From positions 1 to 39,127 of the forward strand of contig JABFRV010000186.1 in the NCBI GenBank assembly GCA_013140975.1: 39,127 bases of DNA, read 5' to 3'. Below the pieces are notes generated by a model. The model searched no databases and had not been told where the DNA came from. It saw only the letters and a list, made by a program, of their open reading frames with translations. Each line of letters begins with the position of its first letter. Within the stretch, counting starts at the first letter, position 1. Shown here piece after piece: positions 8,593-16,900 of the stretch. Position numbers and translations under genes: made by a program. The DNA comes from Saprospiraceae bacterium (lineage in GTDB: Bacteria; Bacteroidota; Bacteroidia; Chitinophagales; Saprospiraceae).

Positions 8593-8896
8593 CAAAGCTA
8601 TATCTATTTACTGAAATTTAGAGTATGCTTATTAACTTTCTTTTAAAGATTATTACATTATAAATAAATAGAATGTATTAAGGGTTGATTATTATAATAT
8701 TGTGTGATAAATTAAATTTATAAATTGACAAATAATAAAATCGGGTAAGCAATAAGTGGCAAGCTGTAAGCTTAGTGTAAGGACATTTTTCTAATCCAAT
8801 ATACTATCACATTTCTCTAATCCAAGAATTCTTAAGTCAGAGGTTTACAGGGCACACTTATGAACCAGAAGCACCAAATACACATCTTCATTATTT
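8545..8896. repeat. Duplicated spacer, copy A (diverged partner at about 11606-11975)
   Basis: The AT-rich spacer between the two divergent exosortase pairs shares ordered blocks with 11606-11975: gctaatttggttagttgg, ttattacattataaataaa, ggtaagcaat, aagctgtaagt/c, atttttctaatccaat and tacacatcttcat. Parts of it also hold a perfect 14-base palindrome at 8891-8904. It probably contains the promoters for the two divergent units, but I could not pick a confident TAnnTTTG element. The stretch 8900-9021 is featureless AT-rich DNA. Confidence 0.6.
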
Positions 8897-9021
8897 TAAA
8901 ATAAACAATGCCATTATTTAATAATTTATTGAAAATACAATATAGTTTTACTTACTTTGTCGGATTCTTACAATATAATCTTTTAGTCATTCACATATCA
9001 ACCATTAATTAATAACAATTT

Positions 9022-9489
9022 ATGATTCGAATCTGGATTTTGTTTATCGGCATATTAATCGCTTTACTTCTTCTTCCCAGGAGCACAACTTATCAAAATA
9101 CCGTTGAGAAACCTATTGGTGGAATTTATTCTAGCTTGGCTGCAGTAGTTCTGAATTTGTTTGGATATAATCTTGAAAAGACGGAAGATACAGAATTAAG
9201 CGGGCCACAATTCTCGATGAATGTTTCCAAAGGTTGTGATGCAGTCGCACCCATGATAATGCTTATAACTGCTATTACACTATACCCTTCTGCCAGCATA
9301 AGAAAGAAGTTTAAGGGAATCGCAATTGGGTGTGCTTTACTTTTTGCCCTAAATCTTCTTCGAATTGTCTCTCTTTATTTGATCGGTATTCATGCCAATT
9401 CTTGGTTTGATTTCTTTCATGTAGAATTCTGGCAGGCAATATTTATTTTTATTGCATTACTATATTTTGTAAACTGGATTAGAAATTAA
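9022..9489 (+). CDS. Minimal exosortase/archaeosortase-family protein, copy 2 (XrtH-like)
   Basis: This 155-residue membrane protein is paralogous to the divergent 7896-8369 gene product. The three proposed catalytic residues are Cys72 in KGCDAVAPM, Arg114 in NLLRIVSLYLIG and His133 in FFHVEFWQ. The N-terminal half differs more (LEKTEDTELSG in place of the copy 1 loop), and that loop could bear on substrate choice. It is followed 10 bases later by its membrane partner and then, after a bidirectional terminator, by a convergent gene for an IPTLxxWG-type substrate. Its proximity makes it the likelier enzyme for the two substrates at 10243 and 12137, but this is inference. Confidence 0.85.
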   Translation: MIRIWILFIGILIALLLLPRSTTYQNTVEKPIGGIYSSLAAVVLNLFGYNLEKTEDTELSGPQFSMNVSKGCDAVAPMIMLITAITLYPSASIRKKFKGIAIGCALLFALNLLRIVSLYLIGIHANSWFDFFHVEFWQAIFIFIALLYFVNWIRN

Positions 9490-9499
9490 AGGAAAAACT

Positions 9500-10177
9500 A
9501 TGCTTGGCAACAGAAAAATTAATCTTAGTTTTTTGCTTTTTATATGCTTGTATTTTCTTTCATTTTTATTATATGAAAAAACACCTGCCGGAAAAGTCTC
9601 TTTATATCTGTATCATCAGCTATGCAATTCAAGTATTACGGATTTTTTTGATGGAGCTAAAATGTATGCCCAAGCCCTTGATGGCAGACCTCATAAAATA
9701 AAAGGAAGTCTCAATTTTACTTTACCTGCTGCAAATCCTGAAAGAGACCATGATACTCGATTTACCCTTGTGTCTATTACTCCGGTTGCGAATAATTCTT
9801 TGAATAATAATCCCGCCAACACAATGGAGGTGAAATCCGGTCATGCAACTTTTTCTTTTAAATACTTTATTGCATTGCCATTTATAATATTGATTAATCT
9901 ATGGATCTCCTCATTGATATTATTCCGACCCAAAGCTATTAATGTACTGATCTCCTTTGTTAGTTTAGCAATTTGTCTAGCAATTGAATTTTACTGCTAT
10001 TTATTGTTTTTTCGCTCAGGCGCGTCGTTTTTGCCGTCCCTGAATCTGTCTTCTTTTTCTTCTAAAATAATCTCCATTATTAATTCACTTTCCGGCATTG
10101 AATGGGTGTATATCAAAGCGATTGTTTGTTATGCAGCCTTTTCATTCAGGCAGATTTCAAGAGTCATTGGAGTTTAA
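9500..10177 (+). CDS. Exosortase-associated membrane protein, copy 2
   Basis: The 225-residue partner of the upstream exosortase has one membrane segment at residues about 8-25, a polar extracytoplasmic region with MYAQALDGRPHKIKG and a FTLP stretch, then three membrane segments and a terminal GIEWVYIKA...FRQISR motif. It begins 10 bases after the exosortase stop codon and ends 4 bases before a hairpin terminator. The last 31 codons are duplicated as a remnant at 11977-12072, which shows that this gene was once part of a larger duplicated module. The role is inferred only from the strict gene pairing. Confidence 0.75.
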   Translation: MLGNRKINLSFLLFICLYFLSFLLYEKTPAGKVSLYLYHQLCNSSITDFFDGAKMYAQALDGRPHKIKGSLNFTLPAANPERDHDTRFTLVSITPVANNSLNNNPANTMEVKSGHATFSFKYFIALPFIILINLWISSLILFRPKAINVLISFVSLAICLAIEFYCYLLFFRSGASFLPSLNLSSFSSKIISIINSLSGIEWVYIKAIVCYAAFSFRQISRVIGV

Positions 10178-10180
10178 CTA

Positions 10181-10226
10181 AAAAAAAAGAGTTGACAAAT
10201 ATGTAAAACTTGCCAACTCTTTTTTA
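10181..10226. terminator. Bidirectional terminator between exosortase pair 2 and substrate A
   Basis: AAAAAAGAGTTG and CAACTCTTTTTT form a long stem with inner CAA/TTG pairing around an AT-rich loop. A-tract and T-tract on both sides let it work in both directions between the convergent genes ending at 10177 and 10243. A near-identical copy is at 12075-12117. Confidence 0.85.
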
Positions 10227-10557
10227 TATCTTATGTAAGCTGCTAATTCTTCTTTGACATTTTCCAAAGATGAATCGCATAAGCAAGTATTGGTGAATTG
10301 ATCAGGATACCCGGAACATCTGCATCTGTCAGAGAATATCCAAAGTAATTAACGAACATACTGAAGCATAAGCCTGTAACAAGCAACACTGCAACTAGGG
10401 TTTTGAAATACGTAGGAGCGTCAAATGGAATTCCGGCACCCGCAGAAACGCTGCCAAAACCCCCTAGTGACAAGCGGAAGCCTAACATATATACCATGCA
10501 GACAGATAAGAGCAACATAGAAAAAGTTATAAGACCCCATTCGCCAAGTGTAGGTAC
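10181..10557. repeat. Duplicated terminator plus sorting-cassette DNA, copy A
   Basis: About 377 bases, running from the terminator hairpin through the 104 C-terminal codons of substrate A, match 12075-12451 almost base for base with scattered, mostly silent differences. Similarity ends abruptly just before the VPTLGEWG codons, where the two proteins become unrelated. Confidence 0.85.
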
Positions 10558-11100
10558 ACCTTCCAAAGGCCCTGCTATGAAATTCCCTCCAAACCAAGAT
10601 GTTCCTGAACCTAATAAAGTAGTAGGAAAAACTAGTGTAGCGCTATTAGAATAAGCACCGCTAATCCAAGTTACATTAGGATGAAATGTTCCTGTTGAAT
10701 TAAACGCGTATGTATCACCGCCAGTTAAAAGATGCAAAGCTACAACTCTATATGTCCCGGGCTGTAAAATAACCGGGGCAATACTTACATATCTAAAAGC
10801 TCCATTCAATGTACCTCCTGTTCCAGCTGGAACTGTTCCAGTGGCAAGAAGAACTCCTGCATCCGAATAAATACCAACCGGATGACTACTGCTTAATCCA
10901 TCTGAACCTTCATCAAAAACACCAAGTGCACTTATGGATAATGCAACATTCGTTGAAAATCGCCAACCGATGGACCAATCACTATTTAAATTAATAGCTC
11001 CTATGGTCGTTAAATTTATACCTGGAGTTTGAGAGCTAACATTGCCAATGCTCCAAATTATAAAACTTAAACTAAAGATTATTTTTAATAAATTTTTCAT
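10243..11100 (-). CDS. Exported protein A with IPTLxxWG-like exosortase sorting region
   Basis: This 285-residue protein has an N-terminal signal peptide (about residues 1-23). Its exported domain (25-180) resembles the beta-sandwich found in many PEP-CTERM/exosortase substrates of other phyla: GWRFSTN, LGVFDEGSDGL, HPVGIYSDAG, TVPAGTGGTL, FRYVSI and PGTYRVVAL. At residue 182 begins VPTLGEWG, close to the IPTLxxWG sorting motif, followed by a membrane segment and GFRLSLGG. Unusually, about 70 more residues with two further hydrophobic segments (about 231-255 and 261-275) follow, ending KMSKKN. It is encoded 39 bases downstream of a small secreted protein gene and is probably co-transcribed with it. 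It is a probable substrate of the adjacent exosortase. Confidence 0.8.
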   Translation of the reverse strand: MKNLLKIIFSLSFIIWSIGNVSSQTPGINLTTIGAINLNSDWSIGWRFSTNVALSISALGVFDEGSDGLSSSHPVGIYSDAGVLLATGTVPAGTGGTLNGAFRYVSIAPVILQPGTYRVVALHLLTGGDTYAFNSTGTFHPNVTWISGAYSNSATLVFPTTLLGSGTSWFGGNFIAGPLEGVPTLGEWGLITFSMLLLSVCMVYMLGFRLSLGGFGSVSAGAGIPFDAPTYFKTLVAVLLVTGLCFSMFVNYFGYSLTDADVPGILINSPILAYAIHLWKMSKKN

Positions 11101-11139
11101 ATATTTTATTTGAAATTGAAATATAGTTAATCGATAAAT

Positions 11140-11499
11140 TTAGTTTACGGTTAAACTAATTTGAGGATTTACAAACGTATGAATAAGAGAAATACAAGGT
11201 GAACTTGGCATAATTGCTTGATTGCAATTACCTTCAAGACCATTAGTAGTTAACTCTACTGAAAAAGCTATTGCTTGTGAATAATTTCCTTCCACAATTG
11301 TGCCTTTAACACGAATGAATTTATTTTGCCCTGAAGAGTTTTCCATTTTCCAAAATAACATTGGGGCTCCATGACAAGAATAAATATCATAAGAAATCTT
11401 GATTCCGTCCCGATTATGAACTAGATTCCATGCCATGATTGGTGGCGGCGGAGTAAACGCATTATTTAATAAAAAGGCTAACAAGATGGCTAATTTCAT
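11140..11499 (-). CDS. Small secreted protein of unknown function (119 aa), upstream of substrate A
   Basis: An ATG-started frame with a short signal peptide (MKLAILLAFLLNNAFT) is followed by a proline-rich PPPP junction and a mature part of about 100 residues with four Cys residues (C44 region, GNCNQAI, SPCISL) and several beta-strand-like stretches (KFIRVKGTI, AIAFSVEL). I do not recognise the family. It lies 39 bases upstream of the exosortase substrate gene on the same strand. The second substrate gene also has a small secreted protein gene in the same position, although the two small proteins do not look alike. This suggests operon-level pairing of a small exported protein with an anchored one. 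Confidence 0.6.
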   Translation of the reverse strand: MKLAILLAFLLNNAFTPPPPIMAWNLVHNRDGIKISYDIYSCHGAPMLFWKMENSSGQNKFIRVKGTIVEGNYSQAIAFSVELTTNGLEGNCNQAIMPSSPCISLIHTFVNPQISLTVN

Positions 11500-11605
11500 A
11501 ATTTTAATTTTAGATATATTTTAATTAATAATAGGTCAATCTTAATTTATTTGGCAAGAAAGCAGAATAGAAGCTATAAGTATTGCAGAAAAGCAGTACA
11601 CAAGT

Positions 11606-11976
11606 AGGCTAATTTGGTTAGTTGGTTTCAAAATTGGTTTACTTATATATACTCATAAAGCTAATTATATTTATTGAATTCTTAAGGATACTTATTACCT
11701 TATTTTAACTGCTTATTACATTATAAATAAAGAGAATATATTAATGGTTGAATATCACAATTTTGTCTTTATAAATTAAAATTATTATTATAACATAATA
11801 TAATAAGGTAAGCAATGATCAGTAAGCTGTAAGTTTAGAGTAAGAGCATTTTTCTAATCCAATAATTCTTATGGAAGTGTTTTACAGGTCCTGCTTTTGA
11901 ACCAGCAATCCAGTCTTTTACATTCGATCCGAATGATTTGTAAAGTCAGAACCACCTAATACACATCTTCATATTT
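11606..11976. repeat. Duplicated spacer, copy B, ending at a deletion junction
   Basis: This is the diverged counterpart of 8545-8896. It runs through acacatcttcat at 11961-11972 and then joins directly to attcactttccgg, sequence that in the other module lies at 10083 onward, inside the partner membrane gene. A minus-strand stop-free stretch at 11542-11652 keeps the PILKPTNQIS words also seen at 8485-8592. No other gene is visible between 11500 and 11976. Confidence 0.6.
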
Positions 11977-12072
11977 AATTCACTTTCCGGCATTGAATGG
12001 GTTTATATCAAAGCGATTGTTTGCTATGCAGCCTTTTCATTCAGGCAGATTTCAAGAATCATTGGAGTTTAA
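11977..12072 (+). pseudogene. Remnant of an exosortase-associated membrane protein gene (last 31 codons)
   Basis: Translation of 11977-12072 gives the final 31 residues of the copy 2 partner protein with only one change (RIIGV for RVIGV) and keeps its stop codon. The rest of the gene and the exosortase gene that should precede it are missing. The left junction lies at about 11968-11978 and fits a deletion between two CATTATT words (equivalent to 8889-8895 and 10075-10081 in the intact module). Confidence 0.85.
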
Positions 12073-12074
12073 CT

Positions 12075-12117
12075 AAAAAAAAGAGTTGACAAATATGAAA
12101 ACTTGCCAACTCTTTAT
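12075..12117. terminator. Bidirectional terminator between the remnant and substrate B
   Basis: AAAAAAAAGAGTTG (12075-12088) pairs with CAACTCTTT (12106-12114) with the same inner CAA/TTG pairs as the copy at 10181-10226. It terminates the minus-strand substrate B gene, whose stop is at 12137. Confidence 0.8.
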
Positions 12118-12451
12118 TTATAACTTAGGTAAATTACTAATTCTTCTTTGACATTTTCCAAAGATGAATCGCATAAGCAAGTATTGGTGAGTTGATCAGA
12201 ATACCCGGAACATCTGCATCCGTTAGAGAATATCCAAAATAATTAACGAATATACTGAAGCATAAGCTAGTAACAAGCAACACTGCAACTAGCGTTTTGA
12301 AATATGTAGGAGCGTCAAATGGAATTCCGGCACCCGCATAAACGCTGCCAAAACCCCCTAGTGACAATCGAAAACCTAACATATATACCATGCAGACTGA
12401 TAAGAGCAACATAGAAAATGTTATAAGGCCCCATTCTCCTAGTGTTGGAAC
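12075..12451. repeat. Duplicated terminator plus sorting-cassette DNA, copy B
   Basis: This is the partner of 10181-10557. It covers the hairpin and the 104 C-terminal codons of substrate B; only about three amino acids differ between the two cassettes. Beyond 12451 the two substrate genes have no visible similarity. Confidence 0.85.
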
Positions 12452-12964
12452 TGTAGAAAGTGATGAATAACATACAGTTACGTCAACAGAATTATAGCAT
12501 GAAATTTCACCGCTATTACTAAATTCAAAACTTACAATTTGAATGTTGTTAACGCCTCCGACAGAATAACCAGGAGGATGTCCTGTATATACCGTATGCA
12601 ACGGAGTTGGGCAGGATTCATAACAAGAGCAACTAGTACCTGTGACAGTTGAAGTTCCAATTGGAAAACCATTTAAATTCCCATCTAGCGTAGCGTCACA
12701 TTGTCCAAATACCTCAAAGTACACAGAAGTAATTGGCCCTCCATAACCAGGAGGCGGAACATCTGTGAAAGGTTTTTCTTGAGAGCCTTCAGCTTCACCA
12801 AAATTGCAGCTGTAATCAAGACCTGGTTCGGGGGTGCAAATGCACTGGCCAAAATCGCCATATGTTACTGTATATGTTTTACAATTGGCTTGAGCTGAAG
12901 CATAATTAGACAATAAGCTGGTAAATGCTGCAATCAGTATTCTTAATGTAGTAAATTTTTTCAT
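12137..12964 (-). CDS. Exported protein B with the same IPTLxxWG-like sorting region
   Basis: The start is taken at the ATG at 12964 (MKKFTTLR); an upstream TTG at 12970 in frame is less likely. The 275-residue product has a signal peptide ending near NYASAQA, then a Cys-rich exported domain of about 150 residues (GQCICTPEPG, SCNFGEAEG, FGQCDATLDG, TSCSCYESCP) unrelated to protein A. The last 104 residues, starting VPTLGEWG, are nearly identical to those of protein A and include the sorting motif, a first membrane segment and two extra hydrophobic segments. It is co-directional with, and about 11 bases behind, the small secreted protein gene at 12976. It is a probable substrate of the neighbouring exosortases. 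Confidence 0.8.
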   Translation of the reverse strand: MKKFTTLRILIAAFTSLLSNYASAQANCKTYTVTYGDFGQCICTPEPGLDYSCNFGEAEGSQEKPFTDVPPPGYGGPITSVYFEVFGQCDATLDGNLNGFPIGTSTVTGTSCSCYESCPTPLHTVYTGHPPGYSVGGVNNIQIVSFEFSNSGEISCYNSVDVTVCYSSLSTVPTLGEWGLITFSMLLLSVCMVYMLGFRLSLGGFGSVYAGAGIPFDAPTYFKTLVAVLLVTSLCFSIFVNYFGYSLTDADVPGILINSPILAYAIHLWKMSKKN

Positions 12965-12975
12965 AGTCAATAAAT

Positions 12976-13302
12976 TTAACGGGCTTTAGATATATAATCA
13001 TTCCAATCTTCATTCGTCCAGGAATTTCTATTCGAACTTCTATCCAATACAAAAGTGATTTTTTTTGTATTCATGTCTACAGAATGGTGGATATACTTCC
13101 ATCGATTCCAAATTTTTTCATACGTTTTTTCCATTTGAAGTGAACTTTGGTTTGGATTTGGAATATCCATAGTGTATGAATTTTGAACAGGACCAGATTG
13201 CAGGACTAAGATTCCATTAACGCCTAAAAAGGCCTCTTGTGCTTTTACATCAGCCAAGCCAACACAAATCATTATAGCTAAAAAATAAAAGATTTTTTTC
13301 AT
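12976..13302 (-). CDS. Small secreted protein of unknown function (108 aa), upstream of substrate B
   Basis: It has a clear signal peptide (MKKIFYFLAIMICVGLADVKAQ) and a mature part of about 86 residues with a QMEKTYEKIWNRWKYIHHSVD stretch and a hydrophilic, Trp-containing C terminus (SWTNEDWNDYISKAR). No cysteines follow the signal peptide, and no family is recognised. The stop codon lies about 11 bases before the ATG of substrate B, so the two are co-transcribed. A TAACTTTG promoter element sits 58 bases upstream. The position mirrors the 119-residue protein in front of substrate A, but the sequences are unrelated. Confidence 0.65.
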   Translation of the reverse strand: MKKIFYFLAIMICVGLADVKAQEAFLGVNGILVLQSGPVQNSYTMDIPNPNQSSLQMEKTYEKIWNRWKYIHHSVDMNTKKITFVLDRSSNRNSWTNEDWNDYISKAR

Positions 13303-13359
13303 AAATATATTTTTATTTTGGTCTAATTAATAATAAGAAATAATTATTTCGCCTTACCG

Positions 13360-13367
13360 CAAAGTTA
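13360..13367 (-). promoter_or_regulatory. -7 promoter element for the small protein / substrate B operon
   Basis: On the minus strand the sequence reads TAACTTTG followed by CGG, a full match to the Bacteroidota TAnnTTTG element, 58 bases before the ATG at 13302. No good TTTG -33 element is seen at the expected distance. Confidence 0.45.
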
Positions 13368-13836
13368 ACGAATTGTTGAGGAATGTTCTATTTTTTTTGT
13401 TTTATTTGAAACCAAATTATATTAAACTTATAAAGTATATGTTAGGCATTGCATGTTTTAAAGTTGTGTATAAAATTTAACAATGAATAAATGACAATAC
13501 CTAAAAACTGTAAACTATTCAAGTGTTCTAGACAAAACTCCCATTCATACAACAATCCATGAAATCGATGACCAAGTTCTATAAAATCAGAAGGAACACA
13601 GAGCCACATCAAAATAAAATATGTTGGATATTCCTATCCATGTGCGAATTGGATCGTTCTGATACTTTCTAACAATAATCAAAGTCGATCTATATCCGAT
13701 GAGAATTATACTTAGAAAAAGCCGAACTTTAAATCCGCGTTACTATAATTAGTTCTCGAAAAATTAATTTCACAAGAAAATATAATCTTACAACAATTTC
13801 GATACATAATGGATTTAATAAAATTAAGTAATAAAT
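13368..13836. other. Long intergenic region with no recognisable gene
   Basis: This AT-rich spacer has no start-codon frame of useful length on either strand. A stop-free plus-strand stretch around 13570-13700 reads like protein in places but has no start and no recognisable family. It could be the decayed end of a gene or a transcribed leader; the hairpin at 13837-13870 follows it. Confidence 0.4.
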
Positions 13837-13870
13837 AATGCCAATCGCGTCAATTCGATTGGCATTTTTT
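13837..13870 (+). terminator. Strong hairpin terminator in the spacer before the giant gene's 3' end
   Basis: AATGCCAATCG (13837-13847) and CGATTGGCATT (13856-13866) form a perfect 11-bp stem with an 8-base loop, followed on the plus strand by T6. The plus orientation has the better T-run, although the minus orientation would serve the giant gene ending at 13989. The plus-strand reading implies transcription through 13400-13830, where no gene is evident. Confidence 0.7.
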
Positions 13871-13988
13871 ATTATTCTATATTCTAAGCTACTGTAAGCG
13901 AGATATAAATATTTTGAATTCCGATATTATCATTTACTAGCTTAAGCTTACAAGTTGCGTCTAATTCCTTATAATGCTACACTTAAAT

Positions 13989-16900
13989 CTATTTTACGAC
14001 AACAATCAACTTATTAAATACATATTCTTTATCCTTATACTTTAATAAGTAATTCCCTTCAACCAAGTTTCTTAAATCCAGATTGAGATGTACGTGATTT
14101 TCAGTATTATCTATTTCAGAATAATATATAACCTTTCCGGCAATATTAACTATCTCTATTATTCCATGATATTGTTGAAGTCCATCCAGATGCAGAACAA
14201 AATTTCCATCGTTCGGATTAGGAGTAATATCAATAGATAGTTCGTCATCATAATTTGAGCCAAATTGTTCCAGGCTTGGCATATCACTTTCATCTTTAGA
14301 CAATGTATTACACTTAACCTGATTACAAGGTCCTAGATAATCGCCATGATTTAGATGGGCTTGAACCAAACTCCAGGTTACGCAAGTCGATTTGTAATTT
14401 CCAACTATATGACATACATATGCTTTATTGCTTCCACATTTCCAACTTGCAGGAAGACTGGAATAATTAGCAGGCTTGTTTTTACAATCCGGCAAACCAT
14501 TATTATCGTTGTCAATCTTATCATCTCCTCCCGCGCAAACATCACAGACATTCCCTACTCCATCACAATCAGAATCTTCCTGACCCGGATTAGCAATTGT
14601 CTTGCAATTATCTACTGAATTATCAATTCCATCACCATCTGTATCATTGCAACCTTCATCCGTTAAGCCATCGCAATCATCATCAATATTATTGTTACAA
14701 ATTTCTGCCGCAGCTTTTATACTTACAACAAACTTACATGTAGAAGTATTTCCTGAACCATCCGTAACTGTTCCATTAACAACAGCATTGCCAATTCCAA
14801 GTGTACTTCCATTTGAAGGAGTATAAACAATCGTAGGATCGGCACAATTATCAGAAGCTGAAGAAGTATACCATACTATTTTATTACAAACACCTGCATT
14901 TAATTGTATCTTCATTGTATCAGGACAGGTCAAGACAGGATCCTGAGTGTCATAAACAATTACATTAAATGTGCATGAATTACTATTACCAGCAATATCT
15001 ACTACTGTATATGTGACTACTGTTGTTCCAACATCATATCTTGAATTAGAAGTATATGGATCAAAATAAGAATAGTCTACTTGAACATTATCTGAATACG
15101 AAGTAGAATATTCAGCTTCACCAAAGCAATGGCCTTCAATTGCATCCAATTCTACATCCTCTAACGGACAGGTAGCCACTGGCGGTTCCAGATCAATCAC
15201 ATGAACATTAAAATTACAAGTTGTACTGTTTCCTGCATCATCAGTAACTGTGGAAGTTACTGCAGTTGTGCCAAATTCAAATGCAGTTCCACTTACTGGA
15301 ATAAATGTTGTTGTTACATTACTGCAATTGTCGGTTGCATTTACTGATAAATTTACAATGGCCGTGTTAGCGCCAATGTCCAATATCTTTTCAATATCAG
15401 GACAGCTAACAACCGGATCTTCTATATCATTAATTGTAACTGTGAAAGAACAAGATTTAGTATTATCACTTGCGTCAGTCGCCAATACCGTTACCGTTGT
15501 AATACCTACAATAAACTCTGTTCCACTTAATTGAGTATAACTAACATTCAATCCAGGACAGTTGTCCGATGAAGTCACAGTATAAATAACAATTGCAGAA
15601 CACTCACCTGGGTCTGCGTCTTCTACAATATTAGCAGGACAAGTGAGCGTTGGCAATATTGGTTCTTTTACCTGAATCGTAAAACTACAAGTTTTCGTAT
15701 TTCCCGATCCATCAGTTACTTTGTATGTATTTGTGGTTATTCCTGTATTGAATGTAGATCCGGAAGGTAGTCCATTCAGTTGCACTGTTGTGGAACCAGA
15801 ACAGTTATCAGTTCCAACGGGAGCAGTAAAAGTAACAGTCTTACTGCATGTATTCGGAATAGCATTTTCAATCATATTCGCTGGACAAGTAATTGCAGGT
15901 ATTTGCACATCATTGACAGTTATTGTAAAATTACAAATTGCATTATCACCACATCCATTGGTAGAAGTTACCGCAACATTTGTAACACCTTTATCAAAAA
16001 CTAAACCTGTTCCAGTACCTGCACCGGAAGAGTTAGTCGCACCTGAGAAAACATAAGTATACGTTGGAGTTGGATCTCCGGTTGCTAAAACTGAATAATT
16101 TACATTAGCCTTACAAGTATTTGTTGTTGTATTTACAGAAATATAAGAAGGGCAATCTGTAATTACCGGAGGTTCGCAACAACCATCATCAATAATACCA
16201 TCGCAATTGTCATCTATATTATTATCACAGATTTCAACTGCAGTTGTATATACAGTAATTGTAAAGGAACATGTTTTTGTATTTCCACTCGCATCCGTTA
16301 CTTTAAATGTATTTGTTGTTACTCCATTCGGAAATGCTGATCCGCTTGCAAGACCTGCAGTTTGTATTGTATTTTGTCCTGTACAATTATCTGCACCAGC
16401 AGGCGTTGCATAAGTTTCAACAGCTGTACATACTTCTGGATCATTTTCAGTTACAATGTTAGCAGGACAAGAAATAACAGGTAATTCGTTATCATTCACT
16501 GTTATTGTAAAGGAACATGTTTTTGTATTTCCACTCGCATCCGTTACTTTAAATGTATTTGTTGTTACTCCATTCGGAAATGCTGATCCGCTTGCAAGAC
16601 CTGCAGTTTGCATTGTGCTTTGACCAGAACAATTATCTGTTCCCAATGGAGAAGTATACGTTTCAACTGCTGTACACACTCCCGCATCATTGCCTGTTAC
16701 GATGTTAGAAGGACAAGTAATTGCTGGTAATTCTGAATCATTAACTGTTACAGTAAAAGAACATGTATTTGTATTTCCATTAGCATCTGTTACCTTAAAT
16801 GTATTGGCAGTAACACCTTTTGGAAATGCGGAACCACTCGCAAGTCCAGCTGTTTGTGTTGTACTTTGTCCTGAACAATTATCTGTACCCATAGGAGTAG

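Noticed and set aside
8891-8904. TTATTTTAAAATAA palindrome as a regulator site
   Set aside because: It is made only of A and T in an AT-rich spacer, so a chance palindrome is likely; it is mentioned only because it lies beside the deletion breakpoint.
9504-9701. Second plus-strand frame overlapping the start of the partner membrane gene
   Set aside because: Out of frame with the clearly conserved partner protein and without any family support.
13560-13700. Stop-free stretch that reads partly like protein in the long spacer
   Set aside because: No start codon, no recognisable family and only about 45 codons; not enough to call a gene.
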